Source: Microstegium vimineum (lineage: Eukaryota > Streptophyta > Magnoliopsida > Poales > Poaceae). Taken from it: 64,000 nt of DNA. The notes under the pieces were generated by a model. That model was given only the letters and a program-made list of their open reading frames with translations. It had not been told where the DNA came from and did not search any database. The stretch covers positions 38,532,051 to 38,596,050 of the forward strand of contig CM039129.1 in assembly GCA_022036555.1 (NCBI GenBank), read 5' to 3'. Each line of letters begins with the position of its first letter. The first letter of the stretch is position 1. Below, in pieces: positions 1 through 11,668 of the stretch. The position numbers and the translations under genes are program-made.

Positions 1-1356
1 GAAAAACAAACAGAGCCTAGGAAAGGAAAACTACATTCCTCCATTCTAAACACCATGTGATGTAACCAAAACATAGAAATTGGATTCTATTAAAATTCCT
101 ATAAAATTCCTCCAATCCAAAAAAACCCATAGTGTATGGGTACAAAAGGTTAGAGATTCCAGTAATAATCGCATCTTATGTTGCATCATCCTGGAATGAG
201 GACACATTGCTCTAACCTGTACTTTAATTCGGCTTTTGTCCAACCGTATTTCAATTAGAATCAATCTCAAGATTTATAATAAATGCTACGCAGAATAGAT
301 GGTTAATCCTCATGGGAAACTAGTTGGAAATTTATTCAATTTAAATGGGTGGCTATTCTGTGCTAGTTGAGTTGTGATGCGCATGGGCTCGGGCTATCAA
401 TCTACAATATGAATGTAATGCAATCTACCAGTCTTGACTCCTTATGTATGTTCATGTTTGATATCTGTAAAAGTGTGAGGAGGAACGACATTGTAGGGAC
501 AAAAAAAACGATGGGTGATAGTACGAGACAATGAAACGAGGGATTCACCCAAAAGACAAGAAGAAGAGAGGCAGGAGTGAGGAACAATGGATTCACAGTA
601 TGAGTGGTGTGATAAAAGCAAATGTATTGTAGTTGACCTCCAATTCTTGATGTGGGATTTATGTTTGACGCCTATGAAAGCACGAGATGAGTGAAATTAT
701 AGGAGTGATGAACGATGAGCTAAGGGACGAAAGAATATAAGTGAGAATGGAGGAGAACGCAACGAGATACAGGACGGAATAAGATAAGTGATCATGGGAG
801 ACAATGGGATGAGGGACTCGGCCCAAGGGCTAGAAGAGAATTGAGCAAATATCTACATTCAAATAACCCAAAGTATTTAGGTCATGCAGTTTGTGTAATT
901 CAAAATTTAGATATTGCAAACTGATAATCGATTTTTGTTTCCCGAGCAAATAATACCTGATAATTTAGGTACCCAAAGATTTAGGTCCAGGTATACCCAA
1001 AGCATCTAGATTTGACAAAATGAGCAAAATAGACAAAAATTTAGTAACGTTTTAAAAATGTAGTCGACACTAATAATAGAGAAAAATATATAAGTAATCA
1101 CACGGCTAGCAAATACCAGAGTTCCAAACAACATATAACTTCAACAACTACACATATACATCACACATACATACTCGAAGTAAATTTGGGTGTCTATGGT
1201 TACTATCCAAAATTCTAATTCGGATTTCAGGTTAGGATCTAGATAATTCTAGTTTGGGAATTGATTGTTAGGTTATGTGCCCACCCCTAGAGGTGAGAGT
1301 AAGGACAACAGGTCGACAGACAGATATAGAAATTATCATTCTATAATATCAGGTAT
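1..1356. other. intergenic, no gene seen
   Basis: AT-rich spacer without a recognisable gene. The open frames here are short and show no domain. Two stretches near 525-575 and 798-845 resemble each other (both contain GAGACAATG followed by a purine-rich run), perhaps an old duplication, but nothing more can be supported. Confidence 0.5.
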
Positions 1357-1549
1357 ATAGGATTTGTAACTAGCCATAGGGATTGATTAGGCATGATGCC
1401 AAGATGTTTGAGTTTGCGACACAATCTCTAAGAAGAAAGAAGAAAAATGCTTAATAGGATTTGTAACCAGCCATAGGGCTTCATTAGTCATCAATGCGAA
1501 GGTGTATGAGTTTGCTGCAACTCTAAGATGAAAGAAAAAAAAATGTTCA
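1357..1549. repeat. two-copy tandem repeat, about 96 bp per unit
   Basis: Two adjacent diverged units. Both begin ATAGGATTTGTAAC, continue with AGCCATAGGG, share TATGAGTTTG or TTTGAGTTTG in the middle and end in an AAGAAAGAA-type purine run. The first unit covers about 1357-1452 and the second about 1453-1549. Seen directly in the sequence; no function is implied. Confidence 0.75.
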
Positions 1550-4080
1550 ACGATGCAAAGTAGTATTATTTTGGAGTTTTAGTATCTTAGTTTTGAAAAG
1601 CTGAGGTGTTTTAACCTAAGAAATCTTAGGTTCTTGGATCCTTTTATTTAGAAGAATTAAAATCTACTAAATAACTTAGGCTATTTGGCTCAGAAGTTGA
1701 CATTTCATAACTTCCCAAAGTTCACATATAAGCTTCATAGGGTAAGGGATAGAAATTGATTCTATAAATCGTCATGCTATGTTTCTACTCTACAACTATA
1801 ATTATCTTCCTTCTATGACTAACAATAATATGCCCCTTATATGGCTAACTATAATTATTAGAATAAATTTAATTTCAAAGATCCAAACGGGTCTTATAGT
1901 TTTTAGAACCATGGTATTACCAAAACCGCAACATTTCATGAGTTTCAAAAACTCAATTCTAGACCAATTTTTGGAGTTTCTCAAAAGTTAAAACTATGAT
2001 CATAAGCAATCTTATGCTCTACATGCCTTTCGATATCTGATGTATTAAAAAAATAAGCGAAGGTAGTCGTTCAACTTCACCGGATTAAGAAAAGAGATCC
2101 CCATCACCGCGTTAAGTGGCGAAGCTTCGTGATAATTCCATAAAGACCAAGTTTAGAAACTAAGCTTAAAACTGACTTTGTTCGGTGTTTTTCCTAGCAC
2201 GTAGGAGAGGTGAGGTTTAATATCTACTCAAGATAATTTATAATGGCAGGGGGGGGGGGGGGGGGGATGGCCACCGTTGGCCCCCAAGGAAGCTCCCTCA
2301 TTGACGGTGTTCTTGCATATATTTTTTTCAATAATCAGCAGGAGCACTGCTATATCATTTAAGAGAGAAGCAGGAAGCCAATTTACATCTTAAATATCAT
2401 TATACATAGCTAAACAACTCAAACTCAAAAGGCACGTAGTATAAATAAAAGAAAGGACTCATGGCGGTAACTGTATTTTTTTCAATGCTCTACTGAAAAG
2501 GCCCAGCTCTTCCTTGATCAGCCCCAGTTCTTGCATATTAACTGTAGCAGAAGTTCTTTCCAATCCACATTTTCTAAAAAAAAAAAATCTCTATTCCTCA
2601 AAAATATTGCCGTCTCCCTCAGACCGGCTTTAGCTTTCATACAAAATGATCATACATGCAAGATTTATGGGTTTAGCATGCAACAGTGTGCATCTAACTA
2701 TCCATATGCTCATCTCAAAAGGAGAAAATAAAATATAGCAAAAACAATATCCACAAGTACGCTCCAGCTGGCAAGGCATGCTTACTCCTGAAATATTTTT
2801 ATTCAGATAAAGAATTATCTGTCGCGGAGAAGCCCTAGAATCTAGTGTGTGGAAAAGGCAGGCTGCAGGCTCTCTGTATATAAATATACGTATTGAAAAG
2901 GAGGGTGGATTCGTTTGAGAGACCAATCACCAATCCCAACTACTTCCCTGCATCATCTGTCCCAAAAAAATTCTTAATCACGCATCCAAAAAAATACAAA
3001 ATAAATAAATAAAGATTGCAACGCTCCTCCTGCAGAAATGTACACGCGGTGAGACAAATCACCCGGTTTGGACACTAACCCCGTGTGGGCCCGCGGTGGC
3101 CACAAATCCAGAAAGCAGAGCCATCTGAAAGCGAGCAGGGACATAATACAGACACAGCGTGGTATCTGCTCAGGAATCATGAGGCTAATCTATAGCATCT
3201 TGCCACACCACCCAACACAAAAACCCATCACAAAATTCAGAAGCTTTATTATCGATCTCAGCAGCACTTTTACATACATACATACAGTTGTAGTCTAGTA
3301 AAGTTCAAACCTTGTGAAAATGAGCTGAATCATTTTAACCGAAAAAGATGGTGAAATACAATGGAACAGAACCTTGCAGTAGGTGTCCAAAATGTCCATT
3401 TGCATCATAGGAGTGCATATATTTTTCCATGCTCGTGATCTAGGGCAAGCTGTCTGCAGAAGTTGCTGTCATACCACATCCACAAGTTTTTATTAATGGG
3501 GGCATGCATGAGATATATATACACACATATAGATAGATATACATATATATTATATATAATATATGTACAGTACATGTATGAGTTCACATGACAGGGGCTG
3601 AGGGTGCAAAAGTGGTGGGCATGCAGTGAGCAAAACGCATGATTCAAGGGTCAGTGTTTTGGACTAGCTGAACAGTGCCAGTTCTACACGCATATATCCT
3701 CCAACGCGAGATGCGGATTCATTACAAAATACGCGAGGGAAGGTGACAAGATTTGGCCAGAGCTCAGCTCACTGAGATCAAGGAGCCATGGATGGATGGA
3801 CCACCACCGCCCGGCGTTTGGTGATCGATTCAGGCAACAAGACGAGCGGGAATTCGCGCCTGAAAACGAAGGGTGCATGAGATGAGATGAGGTTCATCAG
3901 GAGTTTTGATACCTGAATCCTTTGCTTCTCTTCTTCCGATGAACCCAGCAGAAACCAGAAACAGTGAACAATTCAGAGGAGTTGTTTGAGGATGCATCAA
4001 TTTCAGTCAATTTGCAGTCAATTGAGACCACGAAAAATCATCAGTATTTCATCAGTTCACTGCTGCTGCTGCTGCTGCCG
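1550..4080. other. intergenic, no gene seen; contains an 18-base G tract
   Basis: No coding region is supported. A run of 18 G lies at 2249-2266. The stretch also holds A-rich runs and a TATA-dinucleotide-rich patch near 3520-3570. The open frames on either strand are short and without domains. Confidence 0.5.
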
Positions 4081-4088
4081 TTGTGATC

Positions 4089-4250
4089 ATAGTTTTAAAT
4101 CTCCCGCTATAACCTTTTAAGGTAGGATACCGCTATTTATGTTTCATGTACAATTTAGCCGTTATATCCCACTATAGCCCGATATAGCTTCGCTATTAGC
4201 TGTTTTAGAGATATACCGCTAAACCTCTTAGCCGCTATTTAAAACATTGG
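4089..4250. mobile_element. hAT-type MITE
   Basis: A 162-bp AT-rich element with inverted ends: the left end carries GTTTTAAAT followed by a CCGCTAT motif, and the right end carries AGCCGCTATTTAAAAC, its diverged complement. It is bounded by the 8-base direct repeat TTGTGATC at 4081-4088 and 4251-4258. An 8-bp duplication is the signature of hAT superfamily insertion. There is no coding capacity. Confidence 0.7.
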
Positions 4251-4258
4251 TTGTGATC

Positions 4259-5853
4259 CACTGTGACCGACGGTCCTGCATGTGGAACCAGCACACAGCA
4301 CGGTGCATTAAAGATTGTACAAGGCACCCTGCACAACAATGTCGCCTGTGACGGACAATTGTACATGAACGGTAGTACAAACCTGCCACCGCTATTTGAA
4401 TTCGATTTATTCATCGACAGGCATTTATGGATTGCAAGCAAGCAGGTATGTGTCACGAATCCAGCAACCCAGGACACATCTTGTCAAGTTTTCTACAGTG
4501 CCCTGCATAGCCCAGCCCTGAATTCAGGCTCCCCAGCCCCCACTGGGCCACACCCACACTAGAGAGAGAGAGACAGAGAGGCCATGTTGTATTCAGAAAA
4601 TAATTCAAGGATCAAGCCACAAGTGTTGACTCGCAAGAACACCTCATCAGTCTTCCAAACTATTAGTATTAGGCAAACCTAATGCAGATGAAATGATAAC
4701 AGCAGCAACTAGCAGAGGTCTTCCTCTTCAATGTGTGCACCCACAGCCACACCTACACCAACACCCACTTTGATGAAGCAAGGGTTCAGAAACTGCACTG
4801 ACGCTGCTATCTACTGTGCCACTTGCAGATTTTTTCCCCCCACTCGCCAATGTTTTCTTTGACCAATGCTTCAAGCTTTTGGATCAAAGCATGATGAAAA
4901 TAAACAAACGAAAACCCAGGTTTGGTCATGTCAAGGGGCCCTTGGCTTCTTGCCCCCATCGCCATATTTCAATGACAGCAGGGGGCTGTGCCAATCACTA
5001 GGGGACACAATGGGCCTTTGCGTGTTACAATGAAGTAAGCTAAAGTGGGCACTGTGTGGATGGAGGTCTTGTCCACTAATAAACACACTAAAGTCACACA
5101 GTGCCTAAACTCTACAATTGCCAAACTTGAACATGCTACTTGTAGCATTTGCTTAGATTAGCCTTTTGAGTCACCAAAACACCAATGATGATATAGTATG
5201 AACTATTGAACTGTACAATATGAAAATCTAGGTGATAGTAGTAGTAGTAGAAGGAGCAATATCTGGTAGCCCTATATGTTTACCTTTTGCTTCCAGGCCT
5301 ATTTGGGGCCAGCCAGTCTTGCTGGTTGCTGCCCAGAACCCAGAGACAAAACAATTGTTGATGATGCTGTTGTTGCTGGTACACGCAGTACCACTGCACT
5401 GCAATGTCATGGACAACAATACCTCAAGGATGGGTTGATTGGATAGCTCAGAACAGAGTGCCTGCCAGCCACCCATGCGGCATAGATCCAGAGATTTTAA
5501 AGCACGAGTTCAAAAGTAATTTGAGTAACAATTGCAAATAACTTTGATCCTTCAAAATAGGCAAAAACTTTTTTTACAATGACTTCTTAAGCTGGTGAAA
5601 AGAAATAGAAACCAAAGCAGGCAGCATCCCCTCAGAGTTTTATGGACCATTTTAGTGGACTCTTTAATCGATATCCGCGTTGTTTACTCTCATACTCTGA
5701 TGATTGAACAGCGAACAACATTTGAAAGTTTGAAAGTTTTGTCAAACCCTGCCAGAATCCATCAACATCAGCCATCAACCGGGTAGTCGGTTTTATAAAT
5801 CCTGTTCCAACCATCAAAAATGAAAGGCCCTGTAGGCCTTAGGGCCTTGGGCC

Positions 5854-5886
<33 letters not shown>

Positions 5887-6377
5887 CTTTGTATGCAATT
5901 GTGTTGCCATCATCGATGAAAAGCTGGATAAGCCCTTGCACGTTGGCTAATATTACTGGACAGGCTTTATGCCAACCCAATCAGATTAAAGGGGCTAACC
6001 AAAAGGTCTAACCTTTACAAGCTTTAACCTAATTACTTATATGATATAGGTTCCCAATGTTTGACCAGTGTATGGGCTCAGCAACACTGAGCAGTGCACA
6101 TGGATGCAAGCACGTATGCGATGCATTTCACAAGAAAAGCCTCCAATACATATGTAACGTGGTAGCTACTAACCATTTAGATGAGACAATGACTAGAATC
6201 CAGGGGAAAAGACAGCCAAAGGTATAGTATAAAATGACTTACTGCATTCACAGGGATGAAATATAAGTTACATGATAATGTAGTGAAAAGCAAGTTGATA
6301 AGATAGTTGCACAAAGCAAAATGCAAGGGACCACTTATCTGCAGTGTCATTACCATTTTATTTCATGCAACTGCTTA
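4259..6377. other. intergenic, no gene seen; contains a 31-base G tract
   Basis: Several frames of up to about 100 codons occur, but none has a domain, convincing codon bias or splice-linked partner. A (GA)n-like patch lies at 4562-4581. A run of 31 G occupies 5856-5886, and the proline- or glycine-rich frames crossing it are artefacts of the homopolymer. Confidence 0.5.
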
Positions 6378-6764
6378 GAGCAACTCCAACAGTTTTGATT
6401 TAACAAAACATGGAATTTGTCAACTCTGAAATAGATATGCCAAAGCAAAAAATATGTAATCTCCAACAGTTCTCCATAATGACTTGGCAAAAAACGAAAA
6501 AAAAAGGAAGGAAAAAAAAGTCGCCGCCTTCCACCGTTAAAAAAAGGAACAAAAAAAAAGGCACCGCCTAGTGTTAAGGCGTGAAAAAAAGAAGGAAAAA
6601 AAATTATCTCCCTTTTTCAAGGTCTCCAAATTACCAAGTGTGGGCTCTTATTTCTAACTTTGGCAAAAATGAGTCCAAATATCAAACTGTTGACCACCAA
6701 TTTTTTAGTTTTTTTGACAAAATTATATATGCCAAGTCTAAATGCTAAACTGTTGGAGTTACCC
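6378..6764. mobile_element. PIF/Harbinger (Tourist-like) MITE
   Basis: A 387-bp AT-rich element. The left end reads GAGCAACTCCAACAGTTT and the right end is the complement of GGGTAACTCCAACAGTTT, so the terminal inverted repeats match at about 16 of 18 positions. It is flanked on both sides by TTA (6375-6377 and 6765-6767), the target duplication typical of PIF/Harbinger elements. Long A and T runs and imperfect internal copies of the end motif are present. There is no open frame of note. Confidence 0.75.
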
Positions 6765-6767
6765 TTA

Positions 6768-7419
6768 GGTATTGTACATTTGAATGTGATGTGCTTTGTT
6801 GTATTCTCGCTTTGCATTTTGAATTGGCAATAGGATGTGCATCGCTTCAGCGCTACAAGGGACAAAGACGCAGCACTTATATGTACTACGTCCCAAAAGC
6901 ATCATCCGCATCGTATACAAAGGGGTAGCCGATTATGACCACAGTACATACAGATATTATAAAGAAAATGAAATGTCTAAATCAGTGGATAAATTCATCT
7001 TGTTACAATGCTCGCTGGCAGAATAGCTGGCACAGTTGGAGAAATGAGACCAATCGATATGAAATCACATGTATGTGGGAAACATTCAGCTCTCCAACCT
7101 GTGTTGTCTTTATAAAACCAATCAGTGGAAACTTGCTGGCAACTGATGGTTTGCCTCATCACTATACAGATCCCAGATGAGTTTTGAGAATATCAGGAGC
7201 TGAATAGAGCACTGTCATACTAGCAACACTAGTTTCGTCAGGGAAAAAATGAAACACTGCTATCCATAGGTTTGGCATATGCCTGTGCAGGGCCCATTTA
7301 GAATGGGATGTCTTGTATACAACAAACAAAACATGTCAGTATAAACCAACACTTGGGCATTCCATATGAATTAAACATTGTGACTCCATGAAATTATGCC
7401 ATGGAATCAGAGATTAATG
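6768..7419. other. spacer and 3' flank of CTU2
   Basis: No separate gene is supported. The right-hand part is probably 3' UTR of the minus-strand CTU2 gene, but no polyadenylation site can be fixed with confidence. Confidence 0.45.
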
Positions 7420-9709
7420 TCACTTTTCATCATCTTCGTCCAGCAGGTAGTCCGCTATCTGATCTCTGAAATAAACACTTTACCGTATCAGTGCACTTGA
7501 AAGAATGAACAGGACATGATATTAGTAAATGAATAGATTGCCCAATATACAGAAATACACCCAACATGTTTGCCTTAGTAAATCTCTGATAACATGCAAT
7601 AAATATACCCAGACAATGAGGCAGCCCGTAAAGAAAGATACGTCAGCCTCACCTTAGTGAGCTATGGCTGGCAGATGCAGTGTCCACTTTCTCAGTCCAA
7701 AACTTCGGTAGCAGTGAAAAGAAATGTCCATACATATCTGTAGCTGCTGGGAGAATCTGAAAATGGCAGCTTTGACAACAATGAGCAGTATACAGATCAG
7801 TTTTCTTCTGAGCTTTGTGCTTTGTGTTTTCCAAATTCTGGAGTTCTGATTCACTGAACGGGCTTCCACATATCAGGCAAAGAATCTCAGAGAAAGTAGA
7901 CTCGTTGGCATCAATGTTCTGAAACTTGGGACGAAGCCGTGAAGGAAGGAAATCATGGTAGCCGTTTGCTGAGAACTTGTTAAAAGAGAATGGCTTAAGC
8001 TTCTGTGCAGTTCTTAAAATAGTATGCTCTCGAGAAGGGTTCTCTTCCTGTCAATAGAAACGAGAAAATGTTCAAAACTATGGCTTGTGCTGCCTCACAA
8101 GATATTCATAAAAGTAGACATCAAGCAAGAATACAGCTTCAGCTCAAATACAGAATAGCTCAAATTTTAAGTCGCAAGAAAGTGACATGCAAAGAACAAG
8201 AGGCCCTACCCTTAGCCTTGAAACAAAGGATGCAACTAAGCCGTTGATGCCACTGCAAGGCCTACTGAGAAGTTGCTGTGTCTTCAAACTGACCAAAGAA
8301 CCCATTATTATAATAAAAAACCACTGTGAGGATAACAGACAACTAGGCTAATAAGTGAGCGTTTATCTTACCTGTCAAGTTTACAGAGCAAGTTAAGCTC
8401 TTGGGCCAGGCAATCATGAAGTGGAAGAACCACGGGTACTTCCCACCGCGTATCAACATACTGGACATCAGCTGGTAAAGCGTAGCCTTGCCCTGGCAAA
8501 ATTAGTAATTCCATTATGCTCTCAGCGCTCTCTGATGTTCTTTTCAAGAACGATCAAATATCACCAGATCAGCTACATACCTTCACAGTTGCAGATAGCA
8601 CATGACATGCTATTCCAGAAGCACACGTTCCCAGCATGATCTTAGTGTAGCCATGTTCCAGTGAAATCTGAGAAAAATATCAGACATGAAATTGTAAGTT
8701 CTACCTATATAAAGATATAAAAAAACATGTGAAAGCATAGACAAGCACTGAAGGGAAGCACCTTCTGCAGTGAAAGCATGCACAGGCATCGAATAAAGTC
8801 GTCCCTACCCGTCTCATCATTGATCACGCCGACCAGCTCCTTCAGACTGGCCGCCTTGTCATCTGATCCAGATGAGATCACGTCCTCAAGAGGGGCGACG
8901 TGCACTTGCTTATCCCCTGGTGACAAACTCGACACGATCGACTTGATATCTTGGATCGCCGTGTCGATTTCGTGTCCCGGACTCGATGAAAGGACACTCT
9001 CATCAACGAATGCCACGCCAAGCCTGAAGGCTGGCAGGGCCTGGGAGTTGCTCGTCTCCCAGCTTTGGATCGCCTTGGACTGCATCTCGTGTATGAACTG
9101 CAGAGCCACCCTATGTATGTTTGTGCAGCAACACTTCAACTCAGTGGATCATAACAAAATCATCCAAGTGAATGAAGCTACATAAAACCGGCCTAACTGA
9201 TTATTCTGCCACCCATTATACTTTGTAAACTGTAATATAAGGTCGAACCCAACGCTATATCTATATGTATTGGCCTTGTGCATTGATCCTCTGCTTTTTC
9301 GACCAGCTGTGTATCGATCTTTCGTCACTGTGCACAGTTTTATCTAAATTACCCGCCCTAGAGAAAAGGCCTAGAAATAAGGAAAGGGGACTGTGAACCT
9401 GGAGGCGGGACCGCCGGAGAAGGCGAGGAGGACGGCGTCTGTGGGGCGCACCATGGCGTTGCTCGTGACGGCGAGCTTGAACTTTCCGAAGAGGTGCGCC
9501 CGGAAGCAGTCGGCGCACATGCCGACGCCGCCGGCCACCGCGACGGCCGCGCCGCCGCCGTCGCACTTGCCGCACTTCGCGGCCGCGGCGGCGGCGGAGA
9601 TCGATAGGCGCTCCATCCTATCCACCGGAGCATCCTCCTCGCCGCCTGCGGAGGAGGAGCACTGCGGCCCGCAGCCGGCGCCGCCGCAGGCTGAGGCGGC
9701 GGCTGCCAT
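7420..9709 (-). CDS. CTU2: cytoplasmic tRNA 2-thiolation protein 2 (CTU2/NCS2), one frame break
   Basis: Partner of CTU1 in the cytosolic complex that uses URM1-derived sulfur to thiolate wobble uridine 34 of Lys, Glu and Gln tRNAs. Seven coding exons can be traced: 9399-9709, 8762-9110, 8581-8667, 8372-8492, 8210-8288, 7653-8047 and 7420-7465. Exon 1 has a CGKC...CADC zinc-ligand pattern followed by FRAHLFGKFK and the PP-loop-like LAFSGGPASR. Exon 6 has the late CLIC...CCQSC cysteine pairs, and the end reads IADYLLDEDDEK. The product would be about 462 residues, normal for plant CTU2. All splice sites are GT-AG and frame-consistent except at the start of exon 4. There the conserved K-GQGYALP needs three G after the acceptor AG and only two are present (8491-8492), so the joined frame is one base short. 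This is either a recent mutation or a sequence error. Confidence 0.9.
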
Positions 9710-11668
9710 GGTGGGCGCGAGCAGAGAGAGACGTGGGTCTCTCTACTAGGGGTTTGGGGAATTGGGAATTTGGAACTGGAATTCCCTTCTCGCCTCACGT
9801 GCGTCGGTGCGTGTGCGAGACGTTTGTTGGGCTTCGTTTTGGGCCCAACTGGAGCCTGGGATGCCCAAATAAGGGCCGAAGTAAGCCCACAATGATAGTT
9901 AAAGTCTATTCTACCTCCCTGAATTATTAGCATTAGCATAGCATGATTTTTTTTTTCTCTCCTTCAACTCTAAATTTAGATATTTTACCTCTATAAATTT
10001 TTTAAACCGTTTAAATTTATTGATAAAGTTTCAAGTCAAAAAATATCTCTAAGAATTGAAAAAATCTAGAAAAATTTATGTAGACACATTAGGGTACACC
10101 AAATCCAAATAAAATATTTGGAGATCGCGAAAATATCTCTACATGCATGCTTCAAAAAAAAATATCCAGCTTTAATAAAATAGAAAAAAAATAACCAAGA
10201 AACTGGTTTTAGAGCTCAGAGAGTAAAATCAAACTATGAGTCTATGACAATAGTTTTGGGAAGTATAAAAGACTTTGTCCATGATGATATGATACTTACT
10301 TTCTGGGAAAAGGTGTATTAACCTCACTAAGCTATAGCCGTAGTCTGGTTTTCCTTCTTAAACTCTCTTGATACTGTTCAAATTACACCAATGCTATGGT
10401 TTTGTGTTTTTAATTAAAAAAATTGATAAATACTTGATAAGGGTAAACCACAAAAACTTTATGCTTCAAAACTAGAAAAAAATGAAATAGACCGGGATAC
10501 ATTAAATCCAAGTGAAATATTCAAGGCTCGTGATATTTAGCTCTATAAAAATAGAAAAAATATCCATGAATATAGAAAATTCCCAAACATTTGAATCGAT
10601 GTATAAACGTGTTCTAAAAATTTTGCATGGCAAAAATATGGGATTACATTGATGTTTTTTTTTGTGAACATACATTGATTTTGTTTTTGTGAGACCCAGT
10701 TAGAGACGTAGGCACTCATATACGAGCACACACTCACCCATATGAACTCACCCATTTTTTTTAGAAAGGGGAATATATATTAATATCACAACTTCTGCAT
10801 CGATCAATGCATATGGTTGTTTCTTATTACCAGCAACAGTAACATGATCTAAGGAATCTCAAAAACAAAGTTTTAAGCCATAAAGAATAAAATAATGTTT
10901 CCAAAAACAACAACTAAAAAGCAATTCTATTGCTAAATCTCCAACCGTGTCTTGCAAACACCTCCATTGCAATTATCTCAATAGTCCTGCATATGAACGC
11001 ATGCACACACGCACACCCTAGAATAATGCATCCATGTTGTGCACACAGGTGGAATGAACTTTTTCTAATTTGTATGGTCCAAGCCCATGTCCCATCATGA
11101 TGATTTATGGCCAATAAATTGTTGATGAATTGGGTGGAAATTTTAAATACAAAATCAAAATGCATCTCGTATTGTCAAGTTCAACGAATTTTTAGAGTTC
11201 CAAAAAGGTCAACAAATTTTTAGACTGGTGAAAGAAGAAAGGAGATGAGTAGTCCGTAATATCCATTTCTGCATTATATTCGCCCTGCACAGGCATTACT
11301 GTTGCACAATATTCATAACAAGCTTTAAACCGTTCAAAACCGCAGGCACGAAGAGCGGAAGAGGAGAGATTTGAGCAAATTGAATCGTCAATCACAAGTG
11401 TAAAGTGTTGTTTCTGCTCCCAAGAGAACAATTTCGAACTTGTACAAGTCTCAAGGTCTTGTCAAAAGGTGTATTTTCTTCTGAAAAGAATTGAAAAGAA
11501 AAGAAAACGTCCCGTCCAATTTTGGGACTAAAACAAAACAAACAAAAAAATCGTTTTTTGATGTAAGTGTTTGTAGCAGGCAACTGGGCAATGCTTGCTA
11601 CGACTTGTGTATCTATCCAGTATGAGTGTGATCCCTCAGTCAGGTAAGAGCAAAGACGCTGCGATGGA
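9710..11668. other. spacer between CTU2 and the bHLH gene
   Basis: The part near 9710-9900 is the CTU2 promoter and 5' UTR side and is GC-rich. From 9940 to 11600 the sequence is AT-rich without a supported gene. A stretch around 10660-10800 (short T runs, then AGAAAGGGGAATATAT) resembles a fragment of a dispersed grass repeat, but its limits cannot be drawn. Confidence 0.45.

Noticed and set aside
4263..4562. 99-codon plus-strand frame
   Set aside because: No domain, no codon bias, no initiation context evidence; expected by chance in this composition.
5820..6011. Gly-rich or Pro-rich frames across the G tract
   Set aside because: Produced by the 31-base G homopolymer.
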